Source of the DNA: Candidatus Blautia intestinipullorum
GTDB taxonomy: Bacteria > Bacillota > Clostridia > Lachnospirales > Lachnospiraceae
Assembly (NCBI GenBank): GCA_019120475.1
Contig: DWVA01000185.1
Span: 1 to 13,877, forward strand
Direction of reading: 5' to 3'
DNA length: 13,877 bases
Position numbers and translations under genes: made by a program
Shown here: positions 1 to 7,768 of the stretch, one piece after another
Numbering within the stretch: the first letter of the stretch is position 1
How the letters are laid out: each line of letters opens with the position of its first letter
Notes under the pieces: model-generated
Seen by the model: only the letters and a program-made list of their open reading frames with translations
What the model was told of the DNA's origin: nothing
Databases searched by the model: none

Positions 1-2
1 GC

Positions 3-1121
3 TTCCGGCAGGAATTTGACGGGGCCCAGGATTATGACTTTATCTTCCGGTGCGTGGAACAGGCGGAAAAGGTGGGACATATTCCGGAGATCCTTTATCA
101 CTGGAGAACGCATAAGGCTTCCACGGCAGACAATCCGGCCAGTAAGATGTACGCCTTTGACGCCGGAAAACGGGCTATAGAGGCTCATCTGAAAAGAACA
201 GGGGTAAAAGGGACAGTAAGTCATACGCCGGATCTGGGATTTTACCGGGTGACATATCCTGTTCAGGGCGAACCTCTGATCTCTGTCATCATTCCCAATA
301 AGGATGAGAAGGAGACTCTGAAGACCTGCATAGAATCCATCCGTGAAAAAACAGAGTATTCCAACTACGAAATACTGATCATTGAAAACAACAGTACCAC
401 AGAAGAGATCTTTCAGTATTATAAAGAGCTTTCGGCAGATCCCCGTATCCGTCTGCTGAGATGGAAAAAGGAATTCAATTATTCTGCCATTAATAATTAC
501 GGCGTCCGTCAGGCAAAAGGAGAGTATCTGCTGTTTTTAAACAATGATGTGACAGTGATCACTCCGGGCTGGATGAAAGAGATGCTGGGAGTCTGTCAGC
601 GCCCCGAGGTAGGCGCGGTGGGAGTAAAGCTGATCTATCCGGACAACACGATCCAGCATGCCGGATGTGTGATCGGAATCGGCGGGATTGCGGGACACAT
701 GTTTGTAGATATGCCCGCGAACAGGACCGGGTATCTTCATAAAGCGTCGCTGCTGCAGGATATGAGCGCTGTTACGGCAGCCTGCATGATGATGAAAAAA
801 GATGTCTTTGATACCGCCGGGGGATTTACGGAAAAGCTGTCGGTGGCTTTTAACGATGTGGATCTCTGCCTGAAAGTCAGAGAAAACGGAAAACTGATCG
901 TATATGATCCTTATGTTCAGCTTTACCACGCGGAATCAAAGACAAGAGGAGCCGAGGACAGCAAAGAGAAGGTACGCCGTTTCCAGGAAGAGATCGAGTA
1001 TATGCGGAGCCGCTGGATCGGCATTCTGAAAAAGGGAGATCCCTATTACAATAAAAATCTTTCCCTGACAAAATGGAATTATTCACTTCGTCCTCTTCCG
1101 GGTATGACGAAGAAGGGGTAA
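3..1121 (+). CDS. Family 2 glycosyltransferase, tandem-domain type (5' partial)
   Basis: The gene enters from the left edge; the frame is open from base 3, and the first possible start (GTG at 54) lies inside conserved protein, so it is not the true start. About 372 residues are visible. The first part (AQDYDFIFRC, then HWRTHKAST) looks like the end of an N-terminal GT2 domain. A complete second GT-A/GT2 domain follows, with an ISVIIPNKDEKETL opening strand, the LFLNNDV metal/nucleotide-sugar motif, AFNDVDLCLKVRENG in the acceptor/catalytic-base region and a late HAES motif. Tandem GT2 proteins of this kind add sugars to lipid-linked wall or capsular polysaccharide at the inner face of the membrane. 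The next gene starts 9 bases after the stop, so they are probably co-transcribed. Family is clear; sugar specificity cannot be read from sequence. Confidence 0.9.
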   Translation, partial: FRQEFDGAQDYDFIFRCVEQAEKVGHIPEILYHWRTHKASTADNPASKMYAFDAGKRAIEAHLKRTGVKGTVSHTPDLGFYRVTYPVQGEPLISVIIPNKDEKETLKTCIESIREKTEYSNYEILIIENNSTTEEIFQYYKELSADPRIRLLRWKKEFNYSAINNYGVRQAKGEYLLFLNNDVTVITPGWMKEMLGVCQRPEVGAVGVKLIYPDNTIQHAGCVIGIGGIAGHMFVDMPANRTGYLHKASLLQDMSAVTAACMMMKKDVFDTAGGFTEKLSVAFNDVDLCLKVRENGKLIVYDPYVQLYHAESKTRGAEDSKEKVRRFQEEIEYMRSRWIGILKKGDPYYNKNLSLTKWNYSLRPLPGMTKKG

Positions 1122-1130
1122 GGAGGATTT

Positions 1131-2084
1131 ATGAAGGTATCGGTGGTTATACCGAATTTTAACGGAATTGCTTTTCTGGACAGTGTTCTTGGAAGTCTTG
1201 AGGGACAGACGCTGAGGGATTTTGAAGTGATCCTTGTAGACAACGGCTCTTCAGATGGAAGCTGCTCCTTTGTGGCGGGGAATTATCCCTGGGTCCATAT
1301 TCTGGAGCTGCCGGAAAACTTTGGCTTCTGCAAAGCGGTCAATGAAGGGATCAGAGCGGCCAAGGCTCCTTATGTACTGCTTCTGAATAATGATACGGAG
1401 GCGGAAGAAAACTTTGTAGAAGAAATGCTGGAGGCTCTGAAAAGGCATAAAAACGCTTTTTCCTGCGGGGCAAGGATGGTACAGTACCACGATAGGGACA
1501 GGCTGGACGATGCGGGAAATTTCTACTGCGCGCTGGGATGGTCCTATGCCCGGGGAAAAGGGAAAGATATTCATTCTTATGAAAAAGAAGAACGGATCTT
1601 CGCTTCCTGCGGAGGCGCCGCGATCTATAGAAAGAAAGTCCTGGAACAGATCGGGCTTTTTGATGAAGAGCATTTTGCTTATCTGGAAGATATTGATATC
1701 GGCTACCGGGCCAGAATCTACGGATATGAAAACTGGTACGCGCCGAAAGCTGTGGTCTACCATGTAGGCAGCGGCACCAGCGGATCGCGCTATAACCAGT
1801 TTAAAACAAGATATTCCTCGAGAAATAATATTTATCTGATCTACAAAAACATGCCTTTGCTGCAGATTATTCTGAATCTTCCGTTTCTGGCGGCCGGTTT
1901 CGGGATCAAGGCGCTGTTTTTCGCCGCGAAGGGAATGGGAAAAGAATATCTGGCGGGGATAAAAAACGGTTTTTCCATCAGCCGGAAGGGAAAAAAAGTC
2001 CCGTTTACTGTGAAACACCTTTCCAATTATGTAAAGATCCAGATAGAATTATGGGTAAATATTTTCCGGCGTTTTGCGGCGTAA
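1131..2084 (+). CDS. Family 2 glycosyltransferase (rhamnosyltransferase-like)
   Basis: A 317-residue single-domain GT2. The ATG follows an AGGAGG site at 1121-1126 that overlaps the upstream stop codon, suggesting coupled translation. Visible motifs are VSVVIPNFNG at the N-terminus, ILVDNGSSDGS (nucleotide binding), NFGFCKAVNEGI near residue 63, LLNNDTE at residues 84-90 (DXD equivalent) and YLEDIDIGYR around 184-193 (catalytic-base region). A hydrophobic stretch at about 241-265 could dock the enzyme on the membrane. The NFGF...NEGI and NNDTE pattern is typical of WbbL/RfbF-like rhamnosyltransferases, so a dTDP-rhamnose donor is plausible but not proven. Expected role: addition of one sugar to the undecaprenyl-linked repeat unit in the cytoplasm. 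Length is normal for the family. Confidence 0.9.
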   Translation: MKVSVVIPNFNGIAFLDSVLGSLEGQTLRDFEVILVDNGSSDGSCSFVAGNYPWVHILELPENFGFCKAVNEGIRAAKAPYVLLLNNDTEAEENFVEEMLEALKRHKNAFSCGARMVQYHDRDRLDDAGNFYCALGWSYARGKGKDIHSYEKEERIFASCGGAAIYRKKVLEQIGLFDEEHFAYLEDIDIGYRARIYGYENWYAPKAVVYHVGSGTSGSRYNQFKTRYSSRNNIYLIYKNMPLLQIILNLPFLAAGFGIKALFFAAKGMGKEYLAGIKNGFSISRKGKKVPFTVKHLSNYVKIQIELWVNIFRRFAA

Positions 2085-2138
2085 GGAAGAAATTACAGGA
2101 TTTCATTTTATTTTTATAAAATAAACAGGAAGATCATA

Positions 2139-2167
2139 TTGATTTTAAAGTACAACTATTATAAGAT
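2139..2167 (+). promoter_or_regulatory. Possible sigma-A promoter before the priming transferase gene
   Basis: TTGATT at 2139-2144 and TAAGAT at 2162-2167 are separated by 17 bases inside an AT-rich gap, about 33 bases before the proposed TTG start. Each box matches 4 of 6 consensus bases. This would give the priming transferase and LCP genes an internal promoter. AT-rich DNA produces such matches by chance, so support is modest. Confidence 0.35.
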
Positions 2168-2186
2168 AAACACTATGAAATGGATT

Positions 2187-2192
2187 GAGGTG
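2187..2192 (+). promoter_or_regulatory. Ribosome binding site deciding a TTG start
   Basis: GAGGTG, part of the AGGAGGTG consensus, ends 7 bases before the TTG at 2200. The earlier in-frame TTG at 2185 overlaps this site and has no good site of its own, so 2200 is the better start. Confidence 0.65.
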
Positions 2193-2199
2193 GCAGAGA

Positions 2200-3603
2200 T
2201 TGATTCAGGATAACCAGAAGAATTTCAGTCGTCTTCAGATGCTGATAGATGCTTTTGTCATCGCCGGTTCCTACGTGATCGCATGGATGATCCGTTTTAT
2301 CGGGCCGTTTTCCTATTCGGCAGTGCGTACACTATCCTTTGAGCAGTATATGTTTGCCCTGATCTTTATCATTCCGGGCTACCTGCTTCTGTATCAGGCT
2401 TTCACGCTTTATGAGCCTATGCACATGCAGGGACGGAGGCTTGTTCTGGCAAATGTGATCAAGGCCAACGTGCTGGGGCTGCTGCTGATCGTATTTACGC
2501 TGTACATGCTGGAGGAAAGCGATTTTTCCCGACTGACGGTATATATTTTCTGTGTGATCAATATCATTCTGGAATGGTCCGTCCGCATGCTGATCTTCGC
2601 GGTGCTGCGGGATATGCGGAAAAAAGGCCATAACCAGAAACAGATCATACTGGTGGGATACAGCCGCGCGGCAGAAGAATATATTGACAGGATCCAGCAG
2701 AATCCCCAGTGGGGTTATGTTATCCGGGGAATCCTGGATGATAATGTTCCCGCCGGGACACTGTACAAAGGAGTAAAGGTGATCGGAAGGATCGCGAATC
2801 TTACCGTGATACTTCCGGCCAACAGACTGGACGAGATCGCGATCACACTGGGACTGAGCGAGTATTACCGCCTGGAAGAAATCGTCGCTATGTGCGAAAA
2901 GTCAGGCGTTCATACAAAATTTATTCCCGATTACAACAAAATCATACCTACCAAACCGTATACAGAAGATATTCTCGGCCTTCCGGTGATCAATATCCGG
3001 TACGTGCCTCTGAGCAATACCTTTAACGCCATGGTAAAGAGAGCCATGGATATTGCAGGGTCTATTGCGGCGATCATCGTGTCTTCTCCGGTAATGCTCC
3101 TGATGTGCATCCTGATCAAGCTTACGTCTCCCGGACCGCTGATCTATAAGCAGGAAAGGGTGGGCCTTCATAATAAGACATTTCGCATGTATAAGTTCCG
3201 TTCCATGGAGATCCAGCCTGAAGCAGAAGAGAAAAAGGCGTGGACGGTAAAGAATGATCCGCGGGTCACGGGAATCGGCAGATTTATGCGCAGGACAAGT
3301 ATTGACGAGCTTCCGCAGCTTTTTAACATTCTGCGGGGAGATATGAGTCTGGTGGGGCCAAGACCGGAACGGCCTTTCTTTGTAGAAAAATTCCGGGAAG
3401 AAATACCGCGCTATATGGTAAAGCACCAGGTACGTCCGGGTCTTACCGGATGGGCTCAGGTAAACGGCTACCGGGGCGATACTTCTATCAGAAAACGGAT
3501 TGATTATGACCTTTATTATATTGAAAACTGGACAATAGGATTTGACATAAAGATATTGTTTTTGACATTTTTTAAAGGTTTTATCAATAAAAATGCATAT
3601 TAA
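2200..3603 (+). CDS. Polyprenyl-phosphate sugar-1-phosphate transferase (EPS/CPS priming enzyme)
   Basis: A 467-residue protein from a TTG start at 2200, giving the N-terminus MIQDNQKNF usual for this family; a TTG at 2185 would add five residues. It transfers a sugar-1-phosphate from a nucleotide sugar to undecaprenyl phosphate, the first step of repeat-unit assembly. Four membrane segments (about 12-34, 50-68, 88-107, 113-136) lead to a cytoplasmic CoA_binding_3-like domain (about 145-265), a re-entrant or fifth hydrophobic segment (about 283-307) and the bacterial sugar transferase domain. That domain shows KRAMDI, PGPLIYKQERVG, YKFRSM, SIDELPQLFNILRGDMSLVG with the catalytic Asp369-Glu370 pair, GPRPE and RPGLTGWAQVNG. 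This is the WbaP/WcaJ/CpsE class and full length. Glucose or galactose is the likely sugar, but that is inferred. Confidence 0.93.
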   Translation: MIQDNQKNFSRLQMLIDAFVIAGSYVIAWMIRFIGPFSYSAVRTLSFEQYMFALIFIIPGYLLLYQAFTLYEPMHMQGRRLVLANVIKANVLGLLLIVFTLYMLEESDFSRLTVYIFCVINIILEWSVRMLIFAVLRDMRKKGHNQKQIILVGYSRAAEEYIDRIQQNPQWGYVIRGILDDNVPAGTLYKGVKVIGRIANLTVILPANRLDEIAITLGLSEYYRLEEIVAMCEKSGVHTKFIPDYNKIIPTKPYTEDILGLPVINIRYVPLSNTFNAMVKRAMDIAGSIAAIIVSSPVMLLMCILIKLTSPGPLIYKQERVGLHNKTFRMYKFRSMEIQPEAEEKKAWTVKNDPRVTGIGRFMRRTSIDELPQLFNILRGDMSLVGPRPERPFFVEKFREEIPRYMVKHQVRPGLTGWAQVNGYRGDTSIRKRIDYDLYYIENWTIGFDIKILFLTFFKGFINKNAY

Positions 3604-3621
3604 AAGATAAGGGGAAAGAAC

Positions 3622-5163
3622 ATGGCAAAACCAAGATCCAAAACGAAAAAGATACTGTTTGCGGTAGAGATCATCGTTCTGCTGCTGTTTATCGGCGGTC
3701 TGTATGTTTACGGACAGTTGAATTCCAAACTGGATAAGGTCAACCAGCCGGTAATGGACGACAGTAAGATCCAGGTCAACCAGGAAGTTCAGGACGCTAT
3801 CGATTCGGAAACTTCCAAGCTTACAGGTTATACCACTTACGCTCTGTTCGGCATTGATCACAGGGATAAAAATCCTGCCCTGGGAACAGAAAACAGCGAT
3901 ACCATGATCATTGCCAGTGTCAACAATGATACCAAGGATGTGAAGCTGGTTTCCGTATACAGAGACACGCTTCTGAATCTTGGAGACGGCACATATTCCA
4001 AGGCAAACGCGGCCTATGCTTACGGAGGCCCGGAGCAGGCGATCACCATGCTGAACACGAACCTGGACCTGAACATCACAGAATACGCGACGGTGAACTT
4101 CAATGCCCTGGCGGAGATCGTGGACTGTCTCGGCGGTCTGGATATGGATATGTCTTACGCGGAGATTGTCCATATGAACAATTACTGTCAGGAGACCTCA
4201 GAGGAAACAGGAAAGTCCTATACTCCTATCGAGCTTCCGGAAAGACCGGAGGATATCGAAAAGATCGACTACCGTTATCATCTGAACGGCGTCCAGGTAA
4301 CCTCCTACTGCCGTATCCGTTATACGGCCAGCCTGGATATGGGACGTACGGAAAGACAGAGAAAAGTTATCCAGATGATCGTACAGAAGGCGAAAACTGC
4401 AGGATTGAGCACGATCTTTGACATCATGGATCAGGTGTTCCCCATGGTGACCACCTCTCTCAGCAAAACCGAGATCCTTCAGCTCCTGCCGACTATGATC
4501 GGTTACAGTATGAACGAGACGGTAGGTTTCCCGACCAACTATAAGTTCGCAACCGTGAAGGGAAGCGTGATCGTGCCTACTGATCTGGAATCCAATGTGA
4601 TAGAGCTTCACAAGTTCCTTTATGGAGACGAGAATTACACGCCTTCTTCCACAGTTAAGGAAAACAGCCAGGAAATCCTGGATATTGTGGGAGGTACAGC
4701 AAATCTGAACGACACCCAGCCGGCTGTTACAGAAGAAACGGAAAATACAGGAGACGATACCGTGTTCTTCCAGAACGACGGAAGCGGATGGGCGGATACC
4801 ACCGATCAGATCGCAAGCGATAACTCCGGAGATACCGGCTATGATCCCGGATATGAAGATCCCGGAACAGACGGAGGGGATACCAGCTATGATCCCGGAA
4901 CCGGAGGAGATACTACCGGAGACGGAGGAGACACCGGTTATGATCCCGGAACCGGAGGCGGAGATGTCGGCGGAGGAGATACTACCGGAGGCGGAGACGT
5001 CGGCGGCGGAGATACCAGCGGAGGCGGAGACGTCGGCGGCGGAGATACCAGCGGAGGTGGAGACATCGGCGGAGGAGATACTACCGGAGGCGGAGATACC
5101 AGCGCCGGAGCAGACACCGGAGGCGGAGACGCGGCTGCAGGAGGAGCAGAACAAGCTGCATAG
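3622..5163 (+). CDS. LCP (LytR-CpsA-Psr) family glycopolymer-peptidoglycan ligase with Gly/Asp repeat tail
   Basis: A 513-residue membrane-anchored protein. Residues 10-31 form a single N-terminal membrane segment after a basic start, placing the rest outside the cell. The LCP domain (about 70-260) has YALFGID, SDTMIIASV (Asp93), VSVYRDT (Arg114), a KANAAYAYGG block, INMLN-like ITMLNTNLDLNI, IVDCLGGLDMDM and YCRIRYTASLDMGRTERQRKVI with the conserved arginines. LCP proteins move undecaprenyl-pyrophosphate-linked polymers onto peptidoglycan, which fits the position just after the priming transferase (18-base gap). A C-terminal extension from about residue 365 is acidic, then becomes a Gly/Asp/Thr repeat (405-513) with no LPXTG anchor. 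The catalytic domain is certain; the tail's role is unknown and could be a flexible wall-spanning linker or divalent-cation binder. Confidence 0.93.
   Translation: MAKPRSKTKKILFAVEIIVLLLFIGGLYVYGQLNSKLDKVNQPVMDDSKIQVNQEVQDAIDSETSKLTGYTTYALFGIDHRDKNPALGTENSDTMIIASVNNDTKDVKLVSVYRDTLLNLGDGTYSKANAAYAYGGPEQAITMLNTNLDLNITEYATVNFNALAEIVDCLGGLDMDMSYAEIVHMNNYCQETSEETGKSYTPIELPERPEDIEKIDYRYHLNGVQVTSYCRIRYTASLDMGRTERQRKVIQMIVQKAKTAGLSTIFDIMDQVFPMVTTSLSKTEILQLLPTMIGYSMNETVGFPTNYKFATVKGSVIVPTDLESNVIELHKFLYGDENYTPSSTVKENSQEILDIVGGTANLNDTQPAVTEETENTGDDTVFFQNDGSGWADTTDQIASDNSGDTGYDPGYEDPGTDGGDTSYDPGTGGDTTGDGGDTGYDPGTGGGDVGGGDTTGGGDVGGGDTSGGGDVGGGDTSGGGDIGGGDTTGGGDTSAGADTGGGDAAAGGAEQAA
4954..5103 (+). repeat. 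33-bp in-frame tandem repeat in the LCP tail
   Basis: Four tandem 33-base units (4954-4986, 4987-5019, 5020-5052, 5053-5085) plus an 18-base partial unit encode GGGDVGGGDT(T/S), with GGGDIGGGDTT in the fourth. Units 2 and 3 are identical in DNA, which points to recent duplication. A looser GDT(G/S)YDPG repeat lies just upstream (about 4828-4950). The period is a multiple of three, so gain or loss of units keeps the frame. Confidence 0.93.
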
Positions 5164-5173
5164 GAATCTTATT

Positions 5174-5210
5174 CAGGAGGGAATTTCTCGAAATGAGAAA
5201 TTCCCTCCTG
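5174..5210 (+). promoter_or_regulatory. Perfect 16-bp stem-loop between the LCP and GT2 genes
   Basis: CAGGAGGGAATTTCTC (5174-5189) and GAGAAATTCCCTCCTG (5195-5210) are exact reverse complements around a 5-base loop, 10 bases after the LCP stop. No T-run follows on either strand, so this is not a standard intrinsic terminator. It could stabilise the 3' end of the upstream message, pause polymerase, or hide the AGGAGGG in its left arm. Confidence 0.8.
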
Positions 5211-5215
5211 TTGAC

Positions 5216-5220
5216 AGGAG
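5216..5220 (+). promoter_or_regulatory. Ribosome binding site deciding the start at 5229
   Basis: AGGAG lies 8 bases before the ATG at 5229 and outside the hairpin. The alternative ATG at 5193 sits in the hairpin loop, with its AGGAGGG locked in the stem. Confidence 0.65.
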
Positions 5221-5228
5221 AAAATATC

Positions 5229-6149
5229 ATGAAAGAAAAGACAATCGATGTGATCATTCCCACCTATCATCCGGGGAAGGAATTTGCCGGGCTTTTGGAT
5301 CGTCTGAAAAAACAGAGCCGTCCTGTAAGAAAAATCCTTGTCATGAACACAGAAGAAAAATTTTGGAATACCGGATGGGAGAAAAAGTATCCTGACCTTG
5401 AAGTGCATCATCTGAAAAAAGAAGAATTTGATCATGGCGGAACGAGAAAGAAAGCGGCGGAGCTTTCAGAAGCAGATATTATGGTATTTATGACTCAGGA
5501 CGCTTTGCCTGCAGACAGAAAACTTATAGAAAACCTGGAAAAAGCTCTTGAATCGGAACCGGAGATCGGAGCGGCTTACGCCAGACAGCTTCCCAGAGAA
5601 GACTGCAGCTATATAGAAAAATATACAAGAGCCTTTAATTATCCGGAACAGCCCTCTGTGAAGTCGGAGGCGGATCTTCCTGTATACGGCATAAAAACTT
5701 TTTTCTGTTCCAATGTCTGCGCGGCGTACAAAAAAGAGATATACTTAAGGCTGGGAGGCTTTGTTCCCCGTACAATCTTTAACGAAGATATGATTTACGC
5801 CGCCGCCCTGATCCGCAGCGGATATTGGATAGCTTATGCGGCGGAGGCACAGGTCATCCATTCTCACAATTATTCCTGCGCGCAGCAGTTCCGGAGGAAT
5901 TTCGATCTTGGAGTTTCCCAGGCCGAGCATCCGGAAATATTTGAGGGAGTGTCCTCGGAAGGGGAAGGAATGCGCCTTGTAAAAAGAACCTTCTGCCATT
6001 TGTTCCGGAACAGGAAATTCTGGATGGTACCGGGTTTTGTTGCTCAGAGCGCGTGTAAATATGCAGGATACCTTGCCGGAAAAAATTTCAGAAGGCTTCC
6101 TGACAAAATGATCCTGCGGTGTACCATGAGCCGCGATTACTGGAAATAA
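5229..6149 (+). CDS. Family 2 glycosyltransferase, rhamnosyltransferase type
   Basis: A 306-residue GT2 from ATG 5229 (an ATG at 5193 would add 12 residues lacking family character). The start was chosen because it has a free AGGAG and MKEKTIDVIIPTYHPG is the usual N-terminus. Motifs are DVIIPTYHPG (7-16), FDHGGTR (67-73), FMTQDALP (87-94, the DXD-equivalent position), FCSNVCAAYKKEI (159-171), FNEDMIYAA (184-192, acceptor/base region) and HSHNYS (211-216). The FDHGGTR and TQDA pattern is characteristic of bacterial GT2 rhamnosyltransferases of the RfbF/WsaF type. No signal peptide is seen; a hydrophobic patch at about 265-285 may associate with the membrane. Expected to add a rhamnose or similar sugar to the glycan made by the preceding genes. 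It is the last gene of the polysaccharide block and is followed by a terminator-like sequence. Confidence 0.88.
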   Translation: MKEKTIDVIIPTYHPGKEFAGLLDRLKKQSRPVRKILVMNTEEKFWNTGWEKKYPDLEVHHLKKEEFDHGGTRKKAAELSEADIMVFMTQDALPADRKLIENLEKALESEPEIGAAYARQLPREDCSYIEKYTRAFNYPEQPSVKSEADLPVYGIKTFFCSNVCAAYKKEIYLRLGGFVPRTIFNEDMIYAAALIRSGYWIAYAAEAQVIHSHNYSCAQQFRRNFDLGVSQAEHPEIFEGVSSEGEGMRLVKRTFCHLFRNRKFWMVPGFVAQSACKYAGYLAGKNFRRLPDKMILRCTMSRDYWK

Positions 6150-6186
6150 AAAATAATCCGGCCGGCGGAGGTACACTTATTTTTTA
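6148..6186 (+). terminator. Possible intrinsic terminator after the GT2 gene
   Basis: A run AAAAAATAA (6148-6156, overlapping the stop codon) can pair with TTATTTTTT (6177-6185). Between them is a small GC hairpin TCCG-GCCGG-CGGA (6157-6169), and a seven-T run ends the element. The GC stem is only 4 bp and asymmetrically placed, so strength is uncertain. It would separate the polysaccharide block from the protease gene. Confidence 0.4.
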
Positions 6187-6217
6187 AAGAGTTGTCACAT
6201 TTTGAACACAATTGCCT

Positions 6218-6226
6218 GATACACTG
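6218..6226 (+). promoter_or_regulatory. Possible extended -10 promoter for the HtrA gene
   Basis: TGATACACT contains a TGn extension followed by TACACT (4 of 6 to TATAAT), 40 bases before the start codon. No good -35 box stands at 16-18 bases; TTGTCA at 6193-6198 is 22 bases away. This is weak support, although the gap after a putative terminator needs some promoter. Confidence 0.3.
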
Positions 6227-6266
6227 ATTTCTATAAAAAGAGAAAACAGAAGAAGGGAGCAGTAAT

Positions 6267-7685
6267 ATGAACGACGATAGATTATGGGATCAGAATGCTC
6301 CACAAAATCGGAATGAAGAACAAACAGGCGGCGTACACGGAGAAGTCAGCCGCTATACCCATTATCAGATGCACCAGAGCAATTTTGACCTGCAGAAAAA
6401 ACTTCCTCAGAAGAGTCCCAGGAAAAAGAAGGGGTTCTGGAAGAAACTTCCGGAAACAATAGCGCTGGCTGTTGTCTTCGGACTTGTGGCCGGAGGAGTC
6501 TTCCAGGGCGTGAATATGGCCGCGGACAGATATCTGGAACCGGATACACAGTTGTCGCTTTCGTCCGTGGAAACAGTCGATCAGGACGATGCAGACACGT
6601 CCCAGACCGGCACGTCCCAGACATCAGGTACAGTGGCTGGCGTGGCGCAGGCGGCGATGCCTTCTGTAGTTGCCATTACTTCAGTCAGTATCCAGGAGAT
6701 CCCAAGCTTTTTCGGGATTTACGGCTTCGGAGGAACGCAGCAGTATTCCAGCGAGAGCAGCGGTTCCGGCATTATTGTCGGAGAAAACGACGATGAGCTT
6801 CTGATTGCTACGAATAATCATGTGGTAGAGGGAGCGGATACGCTGAGCGTATGTTTCATTGGAGACGACGCGGCAGACGCGGCGGAAGAGACAGAACAGA
6901 TCGCAGGGATGTCGGACGGCATCAATATAGAGGACGCGGTCAGCGCAACGGTAAAAGGAACAGACAGCGCCAACGATCTGGCGGTGGTGTCTGTAAAAAA
7001 GGCGGATATCCCGGAGGATACCATGAGCCAGATAAAAATCGCCCAGATGGGAAATTCTGACAACCTTCAGGTAGGAGAACAGGTAGTTACTATTGGAAAC
7101 GCCCTGGGTTACGGTCAATCTGTAACTTCCGGCTGGGTCAGCGCGCTGGACAGAAGCATTGAAACAGAGGACGGAACAAGCACAGGGCTGATACAGACGG
7201 ATGCGGCTATTAATCCCGGCAACAGCGGAGGCGCTCTTCTTAATATGAACGGTGAGCTGATCGGGATCAATTCCGCGAAATATGCAGACAGCGCTGTAGA
7301 AGGAATGGGTTACGCGATCCCCATTTCCACAGCGCAGCCGATTCTGGAAAATCTGATGAACAGAGATAAGGTGGATACCTCCCAGGCCGGTTATCTGGGA
7401 GTGGGAATCCTGGATCTGTCCGCCCAGGCAATGAGCATGTATAATGTACCCTCAGGGGCGCTGATCTCTTATGTGGAAGAGGGAGGAGCGGCTGAAAGCG
7501 CAGGACTTCAGGTACGTGATATCATTACGGAATTTGACGGTCAGGCTGTGTCCGGAAAAGAAGATCTGTCAGAAAAGCTGCAGTATTATGCCGCAGGGGA
7601 AACGGTGGACGTAGTAGTTGCAAGAGCCGAGAACGGACAGTATGTGGAAAAGGATGTCAAGGTGACCATGGGAAGCATGCCGTGA
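6267..7685 (+). CDS. Membrane-anchored HtrA/DegP-type serine protease with PDZ domain
   Basis: A 472-residue protein with GGGAG 7 bases before the ATG. Residues 1-61 are a polar, probably cytoplasmic segment ending in basic KSPRKKKGFWKK. A membrane helix (about 62-81) places the rest outside the cell. After a Ser/Thr/Asp-rich linker comes the trypsin-like domain with the full catalytic triad: His185 (TNNHVVEGAD), Asp237 (SANDLAVV) and Ser320 (NPGNSGGALLN). One PDZ domain follows (about 374-470, starting GYLGVGI). The family degrades or refolds misfolded exported proteins and is commonly induced by envelope stress. About 22 extra residues, mostly acidic, separate His and Asp compared with E. 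coli DegP. Gram-positive HtrA proteins with one membrane anchor and one PDZ domain are normal, so it is full length. Confidence 0.94.
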   Translation: MNDDRLWDQNAPQNRNEEQTGGVHGEVSRYTHYQMHQSNFDLQKKLPQKSPRKKKGFWKKLPETIALAVVFGLVAGGVFQGVNMAADRYLEPDTQLSLSSVETVDQDDADTSQTGTSQTSGTVAGVAQAAMPSVVAITSVSIQEIPSFFGIYGFGGTQQYSSESSGSGIIVGENDDELLIATNNHVVEGADTLSVCFIGDDAADAAEETEQIAGMSDGINIEDAVSATVKGTDSANDLAVVSVKKADIPEDTMSQIKIAQMGNSDNLQVGEQVVTIGNALGYGQSVTSGWVSALDRSIETEDGTSTGLIQTDAAINPGNSGGALLNMNGELIGINSAKYADSAVEGMGYAIPISTAQPILENLMNRDKVDTSQAGYLGVGILDLSAQAMSMYNVPSGALISYVEEGGAAESAGLQVRDIITEFDGQAVSGKEDLSEKLQYYAAGETVDVVVARAENGQYVEKDVKVTMGSMP

Positions 7686-7725
7686 TCCGGCGGGCACAAA
7701 GGGCAAAAGCAGTTCCGGGTTTTTT
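7684..7725 (+). terminator. Intrinsic terminator after the HtrA gene
   Basis: GATCCGG (7684-7690) can pair with CCGGGTT (7715-7721 region) in a stem of four G-C pairs plus A-T and G-T pairs. The large loop is followed by a six-T run at 7720-7725. The T-run and position directly after the stop codon support termination; the loop length weakens it. Confidence 0.5.
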
Positions 7726-7738
7726 ATAAAAAGTTTAG

Positions 7739-7766
7739 TTTACAGTGACATGGGTTATGATATAAT
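7739..7766 (+). promoter_or_regulatory. Strong sigma-A promoter upstream of the ClpX-like gene
   Basis: TTTACA (7739-7744, 5 of 6 to consensus) and a perfect TATAAT (7761-7766) are separated by 16 bases. A TG at 7758-7759 gives an extended -10, TGATATAAT. Transcription would begin near 7773, leaving a leader of about 140 bases. This is the best promoter in the window. Confidence 0.85.
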
Positions 7767-7768
7767 GG

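Noticed and set aside
2107..2125. 8-bp inverted repeat TTTATTTT / AAAATAAA
   Set aside because: It is made only of A and T in an AT-rich gap and would be too weak to act as a terminator; likely chance.
2902..4173. Long open frame of 423 codons on the minus strand
   Set aside because: It lies antisense to the well-supported priming transferase and LCP genes. Its translation is rich in Arg, His and Ile with no domain, and no ribosome binding site was noted.
4198..5154. Minus-strand open frame with Ser/Ala/Ile repeats across the LCP tail
   Set aside because: Same repeat artefact on the opposite strand; no start signal or domain.
5211..5216. Perfect TTGACA hexamer after the hairpin
   Set aside because: No -10 box occurs at 15-19 bases downstream, so it is not a promoter on this evidence.
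4841..5395. Plus-strand open frame of 184 codons overlapping the LCP repeat tail, with Glu/Ala/Pro-rich repeats
   Set aside because: The 33-base repeat stays open in several frames because its unit is a multiple of three and GC-rich. The frame runs into the next glycosyltransferase gene in the wrong frame.
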